From NCBI RefSeq assembly GCF_018283645.1, contig NZ_JAGSXH010000007.1:36634-100633 (forward strand): a stretch of DNA of 64,000 bases, written 5' to 3'. Position numbers and translations under genes: made by a program. This document shows positions 1-11,505 of this stretch, one piece after another. Each line of letters opens with the position of its first letter. Position 1 is the stretch's first letter. The notes below the pieces were generated by a model. The model saw nothing but the letters and a program-made list of their open reading frames with translations. It was not told the DNA's origin and searched no databases. Source of the DNA: Actinocrinis puniceicyclus (lineage in GTDB: Bacteria; Actinomycetota; Actinomycetes; Streptomycetales; Catenulisporaceae).

Positions 1-299
1 CCTGCTGGCAACTCGGCGCCATCCGCGAACTCGAACCGCTCCGGCTGCGCAAGTGGGCTCACATGCTCGGCTTCCGCGGCCACTTCGCCACTAAATCCCG
101 CACGTACTCGACCACCTTTGGCGCGCTGCGCCAGGAACGCGCCGACCACACAGCACGCCACGACCCGCTTACCGCCGCACTGGCCGAGTCACCCGACGTA
201 CTCGTGATCAACCACTGGAGCTATGCGGGACCGGCGGACGCTTCGGCGTCCTCTCCGATCCCTCGTCACATGCCTGACCTGGAGGGGGCCGCGCCATGA
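1..299 (+). CDS. Replication initiator protein, C-terminal part (RepSA-like, cut by window start)
   Basis: The reading frame is open from base 3, before any start codon, so the gene continues to the left of the window. The visible ~98 residues include a motif around WAHMLGFRGHFATKSRTYS followed by a stretch resembling FGALRQERADH. This is the typical C-terminal end of the rolling-circle-type initiators (RepSA family) of actinomycete integrative and conjugative elements such as pSAM2. Its stop codon overlaps the start of the next gene (ATGA at 296-299), so rep, xis and int form one translationally coupled operon, as in those elements. The catalytic part is outside the window. The family call rests on this tail and on gene order. 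Confidence 0.7.
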   Translation, partial: CWQLGAIRELEPLRLRKWAHMLGFRGHFATKSRTYSTTFGALRQERADHTARHDPLTAALAESPDVLVINHWSYAGPADASASSPIPRHMPDLEGAAP

Positions 300-484
300 C
301 TGTGACCGACATCGACGCCCTGACGGTGCCTGAGGTGATGGCCGCGCTTCGGGTGGGCCGCCATGCCGTCTATGACCTGATCCGTTCTCGTCAACTGGCC
401 TCGATCAAGGTCGGGCGTGCCCGGCGCATCCCGGTAACCGCCTTGTCCGCGTACATCACCCGTCGCCTGGAGGAGCAGTACTGA
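296..484 (+). CDS. xis: Excisionase / MerR-like helix-turn-helix DNA-binding protein
   Basis: A 62-residue protein made almost entirely of one winged helix domain (residues ~9-55: LTVPEVMAALRVGRHAVYDL, then a segment with KVGRARRIP). This is the standard excisionase or MerR-type fold of integrative elements. It starts by ATGA overlap with the upstream initiator gene, and its stop overlaps the integrase start (TGATG at 482-486). It probably bends att-site DNA and directs the integrase toward excision. The small size and the place between rep and int match xis of pSAM2-type elements. Confidence 0.8.
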   Translation: MTVTDIDALTVPEVMAALRVGRHAVYDLIRSRQLASIKVGRARRIPVTALSAYITRRLEEQY

Positions 485-1620
485 TGGCCAAACGCAACGC
501 CAATGGCATGGGTACGGTGACGCTGCGCAAAGACGGGCGCTGGCAGGCTGCTGTCTACGTGCTTCAGCCTGACGGCACCGAGAAGCGCAAGTTCGTCTAC
601 GGCAAGACTCGTCAGCAGGTTGAGGATGCGCGCCGCAAGCTCGTCGACAAGGCACGCGCCGGCATCCCGACTCCGACGCGCTCGCCTCGGCTGAGCGAGT
701 GGCTTCCGTTGTGGCTTGAGGAGGTCATCAGGCCGCAGCGCAAGAAGACCACTCATTCGAAGTACGCCATGCACATCCGGCTATACCTCGTCCCGATGCT
801 GGGCGCGAAGCGGCTGGAGGCTCTGAGTGTGTCGGAGGTGCGCAAGTTCCTGAACGCTCACGCTCAGCAGAACACCGCCGCGACGGCCAAGGAGTCTCAC
901 AAGGTGCTCCGGTCAGCGTTGTCGGCGGCCTGCCGGGAAGAGTTGATCTCGCGGAACGTCGCCATGCTCGTCGACTCGCCCCGTGTCGAGTCCGCCGTGC
1001 ACGACCCATGGACGATTGACGAGACGCTGGCCTTCCTGAAGGTCGCCCGCGGCGACTCCACGTATGCGGCCGTTCTGCTGGCGATCGCGCTCGGGCTGCG
1101 GCGCGGTGAGATTGTCGGCCTGAAGTGGTCGCAGGTCGACTTCGGCTCGCGGACGATCCGGCTCGGCCGACAGCTCCAGCGTCGTGACGGCGTGCTCTAC
1201 GAGGATGAGACCAAGGGCCGCAAGCGCTCGATGCCGCTTCCGCTGGTCTGCGTGATCGCGCTGCGCTGGCAGCGTCTTCGCTGGCTCTCGATGCGCGAGA
1301 AGGCCGGTGCCGGCTGGGTCGCGAATGACTGGGTGTTCGTCACCCGCACCGGTCGTCCGGTCGAGGGGCGCAACCTGCACCGTTCGTTCGTGAACCTCGC
1401 GCAGCGGGCCGGCGTCCGCTCGGTTCGCCTCCACGACGCTCGGCACGGCTTCGCCACGCTCCTGGCAGACTCCGGCGTCGAACCGCGGCTACTGATGGAA
1501 CTGCTCGGGCACTCGCAGATCGCCGTGACCATGAACGTCTACACGCACGTGGTCGAGAAGTCGAAGCGGGAGGCGATCAAGACCGTTGACCGGCTGCTGA
1601 GGCCCGACCGTCCGCACTGA
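484..1620 (+). CDS. int: Tyrosine recombinase / site-specific integrase
   Basis: 378 residues, normal for the phage-type integrase family. The N-terminal part has an AP2-like arm-binding segment (residues ~5-55) and a SAM-like core-binding domain (~70-155). The catalytic domain shows the expected residues: Arg206 in ALGLRRGEIVGL, a candidate Lys near 244-247, His317-x-x-Arg320 in HDARHG, His343 in LLGHS, and nucleophile Tyr353 in NVYTHV. It is translationally coupled to xis and points at the 3' end of a tRNA-Ala gene 56 bp further on, the usual target of such enzymes. It most likely integrates and excises the element whose right end fills positions 1-1670. All catalytic residues are present, so it is predicted to be active. 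Confidence 0.92.
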   Translation: MAKRNANGMGTVTLRKDGRWQAAVYVLQPDGTEKRKFVYGKTRQQVEDARRKLVDKARAGIPTPTRSPRLSEWLPLWLEEVIRPQRKKTTHSKYAMHIRLYLVPMLGAKRLEALSVSEVRKFLNAHAQQNTAATAKESHKVLRSALSAACREELISRNVAMLVDSPRVESAVHDPWTIDETLAFLKVARGDSTYAAVLLAIALGLRRGEIVGLKWSQVDFGSRTIRLGRQLQRRDGVLYEDETKGRKRSMPLPLVCVIALRWQRLRWLSMREKAGAGWVANDWVFVTRTGRPVEGRNLHRSFVNLAQRAGVRSVRLHDARHGFATLLADSGVEPRLLMELLGHSQIAVTMNVYTHVVEKSKREAIKTVDRLLRPDRPH

Positions 1621-1638
1621 TGTCACCTGCTGATGTCA
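1617..1638 (+). repeat. Pair of 9-bp direct repeats between int and tRNA-Ala (possible integrase arm sites)
   Basis: CTGATGTCA occurs at 1617-1625 and again at 1630-1638, with centres 13 bp apart. The first copy overlaps the int stop codon. Short direct repeats beside int and the tRNA core are typical of integrase arm-type binding sites. Function is inferred only from position. Confidence 0.45.
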
Positions 1639-1670
1639 AAGACCCCTCACCATGATTGGTGAGGGGTCTT
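1639..1670. terminator. Perfect 13-bp hairpin between int and tRNA-Ala
   Basis: The arms AAGACCCCTCACC and GGTGAGGGGTCTT flank a 6-base loop. The dyad lies between the int stop and the 3' end of the oppositely oriented tRNA-Ala gene, so it could terminate transcription from both sides. It lies inside the probable attachment region and could also be part of the att site. Confidence 0.7.
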
Positions 1671-1675
1671 CGTGC

Positions 1676-1751
1676 TGGTGGAGCCAAGGGGACTTGAACC
1701 CCTAACCCCCGCCTTGCAAAGGCGGTGCTCTGCCAGTTGAGCTATGGCCCC
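1676..1751 (-). tRNA. tRNA-Ala (anticodon TGC)
   Basis: On the minus strand the sequence folds as a complete cloverleaf. The acceptor GGGGCCA pairs with TGGCTCC, the anticodon stem is CCGCC/GGCGG with loop TTTGCAA (anticodon TGC), and the T arm is AGGGG-TTCAAGT-CCCCT. The discriminator is A and the CCA end is encoded (1676-1678). The mature body is 1679-1751. An integrase gene ends 56 bp from the 3' end, so this tRNA is the probable attachment target; a copy of its 3' part should mark the far end of the element, outside this window. Confidence 0.97.
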
Positions 1752-1858
1752 GCGGCGTGACCGCGACGGTCTGGCATCACCGACACGTCCCGGCGCTCCC
1801 TTGGATCTTACAAGGCGCGCCGCATGTGCGCCCGCGACTTGCGCCGACCGACCGGCGG

Positions 1859-1993
1859 TCAGTTCTTGTTGCCGGCCGGGACAGGGTCGGTAGCCTCGGT
1901 CCACAGGTCCTGCTCCGCCTTATCGGCCTGGACCTGCCGGTAGACCAGGAAACCGCCCGCGGCGACCAGGGCGAGCAGGAGCAGCTTCTTCAT
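1859..1993 (-). CDS. DLW-39 family small membrane-anchored protein
   Basis: A 44-residue protein starting at the ATG of MKKLLLLALVAAGG; the open frame extends further upstream without a better start. One hydrophobic segment (residues 4-17) is followed by a charged tail containing the DLW motif (EQDLWTEATD), which names this actinobacterial family of about 39 residues. These genes usually sit beside the tRNA genes downstream of gyrA, as here. The function is unknown. It is probably a short inner-membrane protein with a cytoplasmic tail. Confidence 0.85.
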   Translation of the reverse strand: MKKLLLLALVAAGGFLVYRQVQADKAEQDLWTEATDPVPAGNKN

Positions 1994-2134
1994 GGCAACC
2001 GGCCCTCTCACTAGAGTTCGAAACGGCCTGTCCGTTCCCGACAGTTCCCGTGCGAGTCGAGGATAACAGCCGCGCAATACCGTTCGATCCCCGCAGGGCA
2101 AATAACCGCCGCGGCCTACCGCGCTGGTACCGCG

Positions 2135-2641
2135 TCAGCCTGCGGACGGGTTACGACGCGCGATCGAAGCGTTGAGGACCGTCGCGAACGCGCACCATCC
2201 CCCGTATGGAACGAGCGCGGTGGCCGCAACTGCGTCGATACGTGCGAGACGGCGGATCAACTCCGCGTTGCTGGCATCCAGCAGAGCCGTGCTGACCACC
2301 GCGCTCCTCGGGCTGCGGGCGCGGAAGAACAGCCAGGTCCATCCGGCGTTCAAGGCGAGATTGGTCGCCAGACTCGCGGCGAGACGTAGGCGAGTCGCCT
2401 CGTCCGCCTTCGTCAGGGCCCGGCCGCCCGCCCAGGCGATGGATGCGTACAGCGAACCCCATACCGGGCCGAAGACCCATGCCGGCGGCTGCCATGCCGG
2501 CTTGTCCAGCGTCTTGTACCACTCTCCCCGTGGATCGACTGGTTTCGCTCCCAGCAGAGCGGTCAGCGCCACGGCGGATGCGGTTGCCGCGTATGGTGCC
2601 CATCGTGTCGTGGGCGAGGCTGCGTTCATGTTGGACGTCAT
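2135..2641 (-). CDS. TspO/MBR-family (tryptophan-rich sensory) membrane protein
   Basis: About 168 residues from the ATG at 2641; a longer reading from 2659 exists, but an AAGAAAG ribosome-site-like stretch precedes the chosen start. The family signature is visible in WYKTLDKPAWQPP and WVFGPVWGSLY, followed by further hydrophobic helices including NAGWTWLFFRA. The usual architecture is five transmembrane helices. TspO proteins bind porphyrins and other tetrapyrroles in the membrane; their physiological role varies. It lies between tRNA-Ile and tRNA-Ala, where actinobacteria commonly have little else, and so looks like a later addition to this spot. The family call is firm; the ligand is not known. 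Confidence 0.82.
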   Translation of the reverse strand: MTSNMNAASPTTRWAPYAATASAVALTALLGAKPVDPRGEWYKTLDKPAWQPPAWVFGPVWGSLYASIAWAGGRALTKADEATRLRLAASLATNLALNAGWTWLFFRARSPRSAVVSTALLDASNAELIRRLARIDAVAATALVPYGGWCAFATVLNASIARRNPSAG

Positions 2642-2838
2642 ACGCTTTCTTATACCCATTTGGCACTATTCATGCGCTGTTCTAACAGAACATCACGATG
2701 GCCGCGAGAATGAAGAAAACGCTTCAGACCTGCGTGAAGATGCATGCAAAGTCTGCCAGGCGCCTGATTTCAAGGCCTCGGCTACTCTCCCCCTCACCTG
2801 CCGAAGTCCGCCGCCCACAAGCCAGGAGATTGGCACGA

Positions 2839-3015
2839 CTACTCGATGACTCGCTCGATCGTCACAACGTGCGAGGCCTTGACCCGCAAGATGATCTCTC
2901 CTGTCGTATCCACAAAGTCGACGAAGTCACCCACGGTCTTGAAGCTGTGAGCTACTACATCCCGCTCTCTGACTTCGCTCGTCGAGTAACCTTTGTTGAT
3001 CACGTACTTCGCCAT
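2839..3015 (-). CDS. Hypothetical 58-residue protein between tRNA-Ile and TspO
   Basis: Translating the minus strand from the ATG at 3015 to TAG at 2839 gives 58 residues beginning MAKYVINKGYSTSEV and ending VTIERVIE. The composition is that of a small folded protein: charged and beta-branched residues, an acidic hydrophobic stretch FVDFVDTTGE, and no membrane segment. A weak GGCGGT precedes the ATG. G+C is visibly lower here than in the flanking genes. I do not recognise a family. The balanced composition argues for a real gene, but the short length leaves doubt. Confidence 0.5.
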   Translation of the reverse strand: MAKYVINKGYSTSEVRERDVVAHSFKTVGDFVDFVDTTGEIILRVKASHVVTIERVIE

Positions 3016-3229
3016 ACCGCCAGCATCCCGCGCAGACGTTCGGGACGCTACTCAGCCGCTGGTCTATCCGCGCAAGTGCCTCGGCCGAGACGACCTGATG
3101 GAGGCGCGGGACGCGCTGAGCCGCGCCAAGGCAAGGGCGCCAAAACCAAGATCGTGACACTTTGTGACATCGGGACCAGTAAGTGATCTTGTAATGTCGC
3201 CGGCTTGATTACCTGACATTGAGAGAAAC

Positions 3230-3274
3230 AGCACAGAAACCCTGGACAGGTCTAGTGTCCAGGGCTTCTGTGCT
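3230..3274 (-). terminator. Strong hairpin downstream of tRNA-Ile
   Basis: Two long arms (3230-3248 and 3256-3274) pair as AGCACAGAA...CCCTGGACA with TGTCCAGGG...TTCTGTGCT, with a single internal A/C mismatch and a 7-base loop. Read on the minus strand it lies 13 bases beyond the tRNA-Ile 3' end and is followed by a T-rich run, as expected for an intrinsic terminator. Confidence 0.85.
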
Positions 3275-3286
3275 GCTTGCGCAACG

Positions 3287-3360
3287 TGGACCTAGGAGGA
3301 CTTGAACCTCCGACCTCTTCCTTATCAGGGAAGCGCTCTAACCGACTGAGCTATAGGTCC
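3287..3360 (-). tRNA. tRNA-Ile (anticodon GAT)
   Basis: The minus strand folds as a cloverleaf. The acceptor GGACCTA pairs with TAGGTCC, the anticodon arm is CTTCC-CTGATAA-GGAAG with anticodon GAT, and the T arm is GGAGG-TTCAAGT-CCTCC with discriminator A. CCA is not encoded. Its place just downstream of gyrA and the DUF3566 gene is the standard actinobacterial arrangement. Confidence 0.97.
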
Positions 3361-3465
3361 ATGTCCCACTTGCCGTCGAACGGTGTGGGCGCTAGAGCAG
3401 ATTAGCGCATCGAGCGGGCCGCCCCAAAACGAGAATCGCCCGTGAGGCCAGCGATGCCCCCGCCG

Positions 3466-4251
3466 TCACTGGTCTTCGGCAAGAGTCACCTCGAAGCCGC
3501 CGACGAATCCGGCCGCGAGGTTGTAGAGGTACGCGCCGAGCGTCGCCAGCGCCGTGGCCAAGACCACATCGACGAGCGCGATGATCACCATGTAGCCCTC
3601 GACGTGGCCGAAGGAGAGGAAGCTGGCCAGATTGAAAGAGCTCGTGGTGGATGTTCCCGTACCGCTGCTGGTCAGGTCGCCCACAGTCTTGTTGAGCGAA
3701 CTGAAGACGCCGAGGGCGTTGAGCACGTTCCAGACGACCGCGGTTCCCACGATGGTGACGATTCCCATCGCGATGGACAGCACGAACGACACTTTCATCA
3801 CCGACCACGGATCGACCCGGGCGACCCGCAGGCGGGCCTTGCGGACGCGTGGCTGTGGTGCGACGGACGACGAGGCCGCGCCGCGGTTCTGCCGGGACTC
3901 CTGCGTGGCACTGCCGATGGCGGCTCCTACGCGCGCGAACGACCGGCCGGCGCCGCTCAGTGCACGGCCCACGGTGTCTGCCGGACTGCTCCCACCGCGC
4001 CGCGCGTCGCCGGAGTCCGGTGCGGGCTGGAACTGACCGGCGCCTGCTCCCACACCTGCTCCCGCCGGGGCGGAAGCAGGCGCCGCTGCGGTGAACGGGG
4101 CGGCCGTGGGCGCGGAGTGGCTCGCCTGCGCGGCGGGACGCACGGCGGTAGAGGCTTCGCCGTAGCTGCGGCTGCCGGCGGGCCGCGCATCCATCGGGTT
4201 CGAGCTCTCACTCACGGTCGTCTCCAGGGCCCCTGCGTCGAAGTTGCTCAT
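3466..4251 (-). CDS. DUF3566 domain-containing membrane protein
   Basis: About 261 residues from the ATG of MSNFDAGALE; an ATG four codons upstream is also possible, and spacing to the AGGA upstream suits neither perfectly. The N-terminal ~125 residues are Ala/Ser/Pro-rich and probably disordered. The C-terminal half is the DUF3566 module: RKARLRVARVDPWSVMK, then a first membrane helix (IAMGIVTIVGTAVVW), a loop with TVGDLTSSG, and a second membrane helix near the C-terminus (MVIIALVDVVLATAL). This family almost always follows gyrA in actinobacteria, as here. The function is unknown. Confidence 0.88.
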   Translation of the reverse strand: MSNFDAGALETTVSESSNPMDARPAGSRSYGEASTAVRPAAQASHSAPTAAPFTAAAPASAPAGAGVGAGAGQFQPAPDSGDARRGGSSPADTVGRALSGAGRSFARVGAAIGSATQESRQNRGAASSSVAPQPRVRKARLRVARVDPWSVMKVSFVLSIAMGIVTIVGTAVVWNVLNALGVFSSLNKTVGDLTSSGTGTSTTSSFNLASFLSFGHVEGYMVIIALVDVVLATALATLGAYLYNLAAGFVGGFEVTLAEDQ

Positions 4252-4343
4252 CGTCAGCTGCATGTCCTGCGGCGAGGCCGCAGGCCCAGGCCGTATACCC
4301 GGGGCGGCGGCTACGACGCCCCGCCCCGGCGCGCTCCTGGTTA

Positions 4344-7046
4344 TTACGCCTCGTCGGGGGTCATCGGTTCCGCTTCGGATACGGTACCTCCGTCTGCGGC
4401 CACCTGGCCCGCGCTGTCCATCGCGGGGCCCTCGTGCTCCGTGCTGTCGGGATCGCCATCTCCGTGACCAGCAGCAGAATCGTCCGAACCGGTACCTTCC
4501 CCGTCGACGACCTCCGCTGCGTCCGAATCGGCGTTGCGGGCGATCCCGATGACCGCGTCCTTCCTACCGACATGGATCAACTGGACTCCCATGGTGTCGC
4601 GGCCCGTCTCGCGCATGCCCGCCACCGCCGTACGGATCACCCCGCCGCTCGCCGTGATCGCCAGGACCTCGTCGTTCTCGTCAACGATCAGCGCGCCGAC
4701 CAGATCTCCGCGCTCGTCGACGGTCTTGGCCGCGATCACGCCGAGTCCCCCGCGTCCGCGTACCGGGTACCGCTCGATCGCCGTGCGCTTGCCGAAGCCG
4801 CGATCGGTCGCGGTGAAGACGAACGTGCCTTCCTTCACCACACTCATCGACAACAGTTCGTCATCCTCGCGGAATCGCATGCCGATCACACCGGAGGTGG
4901 CACGCCCCATCGGCCGCAGCGACTCGTCGGATGCGGGGAAACGGATCGCCTGAGCCTTCTTGCTCACCAGCAGCAGGTCGTTGTCGGGAGACACCAACTC
5001 CGCCGCGATCAACTCGTCGTCCTCACGCAGGTTGATCGCGATGACGCCACCGGAACGCGGCGAGTCATAGTCCTTGAGCACGGTCTTCTTCACCAGGCCG
5101 CGCTTGGTCGCCAGCACCAGGTAAGGAGCCACCTCGTAGTCGCGCAGATCCAGAACCTGGGCGATGGTCTCGTCCGGCTGGAACGCCAGGACGTTGGCCA
5201 CATGCTGGCCGCGGGCGTCTCGGCCTGAGTCCGGCAGTTCGTATGCCTTCGCCCGGTAAACGCGGCCCTTGTTGGTGAAGAACAGGATCCAGTGGTGTGT
5301 GGTCGTCGTGAAGAAGTGGTCGACGATGTCGTCCTGCTTGAGCTGGGCGCCACGCACTCCCTTTCCGCCGCGCTTCTGCGAGCGGTACAGGTCTGTCCTG
5401 GTCCGCTTGGCATAGCCACCACGGGTGATGGTGATGACGATGTCCTCCTCGGGGATCAGGTCCTCGATGGACATGTCGCCCTCGTAGGGCACCAGCTGCG
5501 AGCGGCGGTCGTCGCCGTACTTGTCGACGATAGCCTGCAGTTCGTCGGAGACGATCTGCCGCTGCCGCGGCTGCGACTCGAGGATCGCCCGGTACTCGGC
5601 GATCTTCAGCAGCAGGTCCTCGTGCTCGTCCACGATCCGCTGCCGCTCCAGCGCGGCGAGCCGGCGCAGCTGCATCTCCAGGATCGCGTTGGCCTGAACC
5701 TCGTCGATCTCCAGCAGGTTCATCAGGCCGACCCGCGCCACGTCCACTGTCTGGCTACTCCGGATCAGTGCGATGACCTGGTCGATCGCGTCCAGAGCCT
5801 TGAGCAGGCCCTGCAGGATGTGATCGCGCTCCTGAGCCTTACGCAGCCGGTACCGGGTACGTCGGACCACGACCTCGACCTGATGGTCGACCCAGTACCG
5901 GATGAACGCGTCCAGGGAGAGTGTGCGCGGCACCCCGTCCACCATCGCGAGCATGTTGGCGCCGAAGGTGTCCTGCAGTTGGGTGTGCTTGTAGAGATTG
6001 TTGAGCACGACCTTCGCCACCGCGTCCCGGCGCAGCACGATCACGAGGCGCTGGCCTGTGCGGGACGAGCTCTCGTCCCGCACATCGGCGATGCCCTGGA
6101 TCTTGCCGTCCTTCACGAGGTCGGCGATCTTGGAGGCCAGGTTGTCCGGGTTCACCTGGTAGGGAAGTTCGGTGACCACGAGGCAGTTGCGGCCGTTGAT
6201 CTCCTCGACCTCGACCACGGCGCGCATGATGATCGAGCCGCGGCCGGTGCGGTAGGCGTCCTCGATGCCGCGCCGGCCGACGATCTTCGCTCCGGTCGGG
6301 AAGTCCGGGCCCTTGATCCGCTCGATGAGCGCATCGAGCAACTCGGCCGCGGTGGCGTCGGGGTGGGCGAGGTACCATTGCACGCCGTCGTTGACCTCGC
6401 GCAGGTTGTGCATCGGGATGTTGGTGGCCATGCCGACCGCGATCCCGGAGGAGCCGTTGACCAGTAGGTTGGGGAACCGGCTCGGCAGCACGACCGGCTC
6501 GCTCGAGCGCCCGTCGTAGTTCGGGTTGAAGTCGACGGTGTCCTCGTCGATCTCTCGGAGCATCTCCATGGCGAGAGGGGCGAGCTTGCACTCGGTGTAC
6601 CGCATCGCCGCAGCGGGGTCGTTTCCGGGCGAGCCGAAGTTGCCGTTGCCGTCCACCAACGGCATCCGCATCGCCCACGGCTGGGCGAGCCGCACGAGCG
6701 TGTCATAGATCGCGGAGTCGCCGTGCGGGTGGTAGACGCCCATCACCTCGCCGACCACACGCGCGCACTTGAAGTAGCCGCGGTCGGGCCGGTAACCGCC
6801 GTCGTACATGGCGTACAGCACTCGGCGGTGCACTGGCTTGAGGCCATCACGCACCTCGGGCAGCGCCCGGCCGACGATCACCGCCATGGAGTAGTCGAGG
6901 TAGGACCGCTGCATCTCGGTCAACAGGTCGACCATCTCGATGCGGTCGTTCGCCTGCTCGATCACGGGTGCGGCAACGGCGCCGTCGATCGCGGGTTCGT
7001 CGGCGCCGGGATCGGCGGGGCCGGTCGGGTTGCTCTGGTCTGCCAC
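4344..7046 (-). CDS. gyrA: DNA gyrase subunit A
   Basis: About 900 residues from the GTG at 7046 (VADQSNP), which has AAGGAAAG about ten bases upstream; the open frame runs 23 codons further. GyrA carries the DNA-cleaving tyrosine of gyrase: Tyr150 in [10 protein letters not shown]. The quinolone-resistance region reads [10 protein letters not shown], with Ser111 and Asp115 in place of the resistance substitutions, so the enzyme is predicted to be sensitive. The C-terminal wrapping domain has the GyrA box [10 protein letters not shown], and the protein ends in a long acidic tail ([12 protein letters not shown]). It follows gyrB after a ~116-bp gap. Confidence 0.98.
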   Translation of the reverse strand: MADQSNPTGPADPGADEPAIDGAVAAPVIEQANDRIEMVDLLTEMQRSYLDYSMAVIVGRALPEVRDGLKPVHRRVLYAMYDGGYRPDRGYFKCARVVGEVMGVYHPHGDSAIYDTLVRLAQPWAMRMPLVDGNGNFGSPGNDPAAAMRYTECKLAPLAMEMLREIDEDTVDFNPNYDGRSSEPVVLPSRFPNLLVNGSSGIAVGMATNIPMHNLREVNDGVQWYLAHPDATAAELLDALIERIKGPDFPTGAKIVGRRGIEDAYRTGRGSIIMRAVVEVEEINGRNCLVVTELPYQVNPDNLASKIADLVKDGKIQGIADVRDESSSRTGQRLVIVLRRDAVAKVVLNNLYKHTQLQDTFGANMLAMVDGVPRTLSLDAFIRYWVDHQVEVVVRRTRYRLRKAQERDHILQGLLKALDAIDQVIALIRSSQTVDVARVGLMNLLEIDEVQANAILEMQLRRLAALERQRIVDEHEDLLLKIAEYRAILESQPRQRQIVSDELQAIVDKYGDDRRSQLVPYEGDMSIEDLIPEEDIVITITRGGYAKRTRTDLYRSQKRGGKGVRGAQLKQDDIVDHFFTTTTHHWILFFTNKGRVYRAKAYELPDSGRDARGQHVANVLAFQPDETIAQVLDLRDYEVAPYLVLATKRGLVKKTVLKDYDSPRSGGVIAINLREDDELIAAELVSPDNDLLLVSKKAQAIRFPASDESLRPMGRATSGVIGMRFREDDELLSMSVVKEGTFVFTATDRGFGKRTAIERYPVRGRGGLGVIAAKTVDERGDLVGALIVDENDEVLAITASGGVIRTAVAGMRETGRDTMGVQLIHVGRKDAVIGIARNADSDAAEVVDGEGTGSDDSAAGHGDGDPDSTEHEGPAMDSAGQVAADGGTVSEAEPMTPDEA

Positions 7047-7162
7047 GGAGGGTCTTTCCTTCTGCTCTACGCGGATTGCTGGGTCTGCGGTCACAGACGG
7101 CGGCGGGCCTCGCACGGGACCTGGGCCGCGGGCCGGACGGGTCGTCAGATGTCGAGACAGCG

Positions 7163-9701
<2,539 letters not shown>

Positions 9702-10241
9702 TCAAGGGGCACGACAGGTTCGGGCGCCGCCGTTCGCCGACCATCGACCGCGCCGCCAACTGGGAGGATTCGGTCCGAGCACGGCGATCCGCTCTATAGC
9801 CGGGCGTGGCGGACCCCCCGGCGTGACACGGCGCGGCACCGCCGCATTCAGGCGGGCGAGCAGCGAAACCGAGAGGTTTCGCAGTTCGGTGGCCCACGCC
9901 GAGGAGTCGGTCTGCACTGTAAGCACGCCCTCCTCATACGAGACGGGCTCGCAGTGCGCGGCAATGCGTGGACCTACGATATCCGCCCAGCCGTGGATGA
10001 TTCCGCCGACCGCGGCCGGCGTTTCCCATCCGGCCTCGGCGAGCAGCCGGGTCAAAGTCGCTTCGAGGGGCTGCGGGTCCCGTTCATCGGGACGCGCGCC
10101 GGATCGCCGGCCGGCCGCGGCCGAGCCACGGCGTAACGCCCTGCCCTCCTCTATCTCCCGGGCCCGCTTGCGCGCGGCCGTCAGTGCCGCCCGCGCGAGA
10201 TCTGCGCCGCGCAGTGCTGAGGTGTTGTCCGGCTCGGTCAC
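9702..10241 (-). CDS. dciA: DciA family protein (DUF721), replicative helicase loader/operator
   Basis: 179 residues starting at a GTG whose GTGA overlaps the recF stop (10241-10238), so the two are translationally coupled. The conserved DUF721 core is residues ~60-130 ([18 protein letters not shown], then [18 protein letters not shown], then [18 protein letters not shown]). The N-terminus is basic. DciA proteins interact with the DnaB helicase and are the ancestral bacterial helicase operators. A gene between recF and gyrB is the standard place in actinobacteria (Rv0004 in Mycobacterium tuberculosis). Confidence 0.92.
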   Translation of the reverse strand: MTEPDNTSALRGADLARAALTAARKRAREIEEGRALRRGSAAAGRRSGARPDERDPQPLEATLTRLLAEAGWETPAAVGGIIHGWADIVGPRIAAHCEPVSYEEGVLTVQTDSSAWATELRNLSVSLLARLNAAVPRRVTPGGPPRPAIERIAVLGPNPPSWRRGRWSANGGARTCRAP

Positions 10242-11455
10242 GTGACCGTGTCCCCACGCGTTACCGAGCCCTTGGCGACCCGGTACCGGACGCCGTCGAG
10301 TTCGGGCGGTACGTCCGCGTCGACGGCCGCGGTGATGAGAACCTGTTCGGCGGACGCGGCGACCGCTGCCAGATGAGTGCGGCGAGCGGTGTCCAGTTCC
10401 GCGAAGACGTCGTCGAGGAGCAGTACGGGCTCGATGCCGTCAGAGCGCAGCAGGTCGTAGGAGGCGAGCTTGACCGCGAGAGCGAACGACCAGGACTCAC
10501 CGTGACTGGCGTAGGTCTTCGCAGGCAACGCCCCGCCGCCGTGGTCGATAGCGAACAGCACGTCGTCACGATGCGGTCCGACCAGCGTGACGCCGCGCTC
10601 CACTTCCTCGGCCCGTGAGCGGCTCAGCGCGACGGCGAGGGCGGCTTCGAGTTCGTCGACCTCACGGCGGCGGCCGCGCCCCATCGGATCCGGAGCCGGG
10701 GCCACCCCCACAGTGTCGCCGCCGTCGCGTACGTGCGGGTCAAGCGGACAGGACGGCCGGTACTCGAGCATCGCGCCCGGGTGGCCCGCGATGGTCCCGT
10801 ACGCCTTGTCCGCCAGCGGACTGAGCGCACGCAGCAACTCGAGTCGCGCGGCGAGCAGGTGCGCGCCGGCCTTAGCCAGATGCGCATCCCAGACATCGAG
10901 GGTGCTCAGGTCCGGAACCTGGCCCCCACGTGCCGCGCGACGCATCATTGACGCGGATTTCAGCAGTGCATTGCGTTGTTTGAGCGCGCGCTCGTAGTCC
11001 GCGCGCACTCCCGCATAGCGCGGCGCGCGAGCCACGAGCAGTTCGTCGAGGAAGCGCCGGCGCTCCGCAGGGTCGCCCTTGACCAAGGCCAGATCCTCCG
11101 GGGCGAACAGCACTGTACGCAGATAACCCAGAACGTCCCTCGGCCTGTTCACCGGCGCGCGGTTGAGCCGAGCGCGGTTTGACCGTCCCGGGTTGATCTC
11201 AAGCTCGATCATGGCGGTGCGGTCCTCGTGACGAACCGCGCCGCGCACCACTGCGCGCTCGGCACCGGCCCGCACCAAGGGGGCGTCTTGGGCGACCCGG
11301 TGGCTGCCTTGGTTGGCCAGGTACCCGATGGCCTCGATCACATTCGTCTTGCCCTGGCCGTTCGGCCCGACGAGCACACCGACGCCGGCCTCGAGCGCGA
11401 GTTCGAGGCCGGCATAGGACCGGAAGTCCACTAAAGACAGATGGCTGAGACGCAC
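10238..11455 (-). CDS. recF: DNA replication and repair protein RecF
   Basis: 405 residues from a GTG (reads [19 protein letters not shown]). It is an SMC-like ATPase with Walker A at [10 protein letters not shown] (residues ~30-39), an ABC signature region around [17 protein letters not shown] and Walker B at [12 protein letters not shown]. It loads RecA at gapped DNA with RecO and RecR. The length is normal, and there is no sign of damage. It lies between gnd and dciA and couples to dciA by a 4-base overlap. Confidence 0.97.
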   Translation of the reverse strand: MRLSHLSLVDFRSYAGLELALEAGVGVLVGPNGQGKTNVIEAIGYLANQGSHRVAQDAPLVRAGAERAVVRGAVRHEDRTAMIELEINPGRSNRARLNRAPVNRPRDVLGYLRTVLFAPEDLALVKGDPAERRRFLDELLVARAPRYAGVRADYERALKQRNALLKSASMMRRAARGGQVPDLSTLDVWDAHLAKAGAHLLAARLELLRALSPLADKAYGTIAGHPGAMLEYRPSCPLDPHVRDGGDTVGVAPAPDPMGRGRRREVDELEAALAVALSRSRAEEVERGVTLVGPHRDDVLFAIDHGGGALPAKTYASHGESWSFALAVKLASYDLLRSDGIEPVLLLDDVFAELDTARRTHLAAVAASAEQVLITAAVDADVPPELDGVRYRVAKGSVTRGDTVT

Positions 11456-11505
11456 TGCCTACACGTTCCTGGGGGATGGCGTTCCGATCACGCTCGAGCC
11501 GTCGG

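Noticed and set aside
2698..3186. 162-residue plus-strand ORF
   Set aside because: Overlaps the more plausible 58-codon minus-strand gene, has poor composition and no ribosome site.
5292..6467. 391-residue plus-strand ORF
   Set aside because: Fully antisense to gyrA; its regular hydrophobic and arginine pattern is a shadow of codon bias in the true gene.
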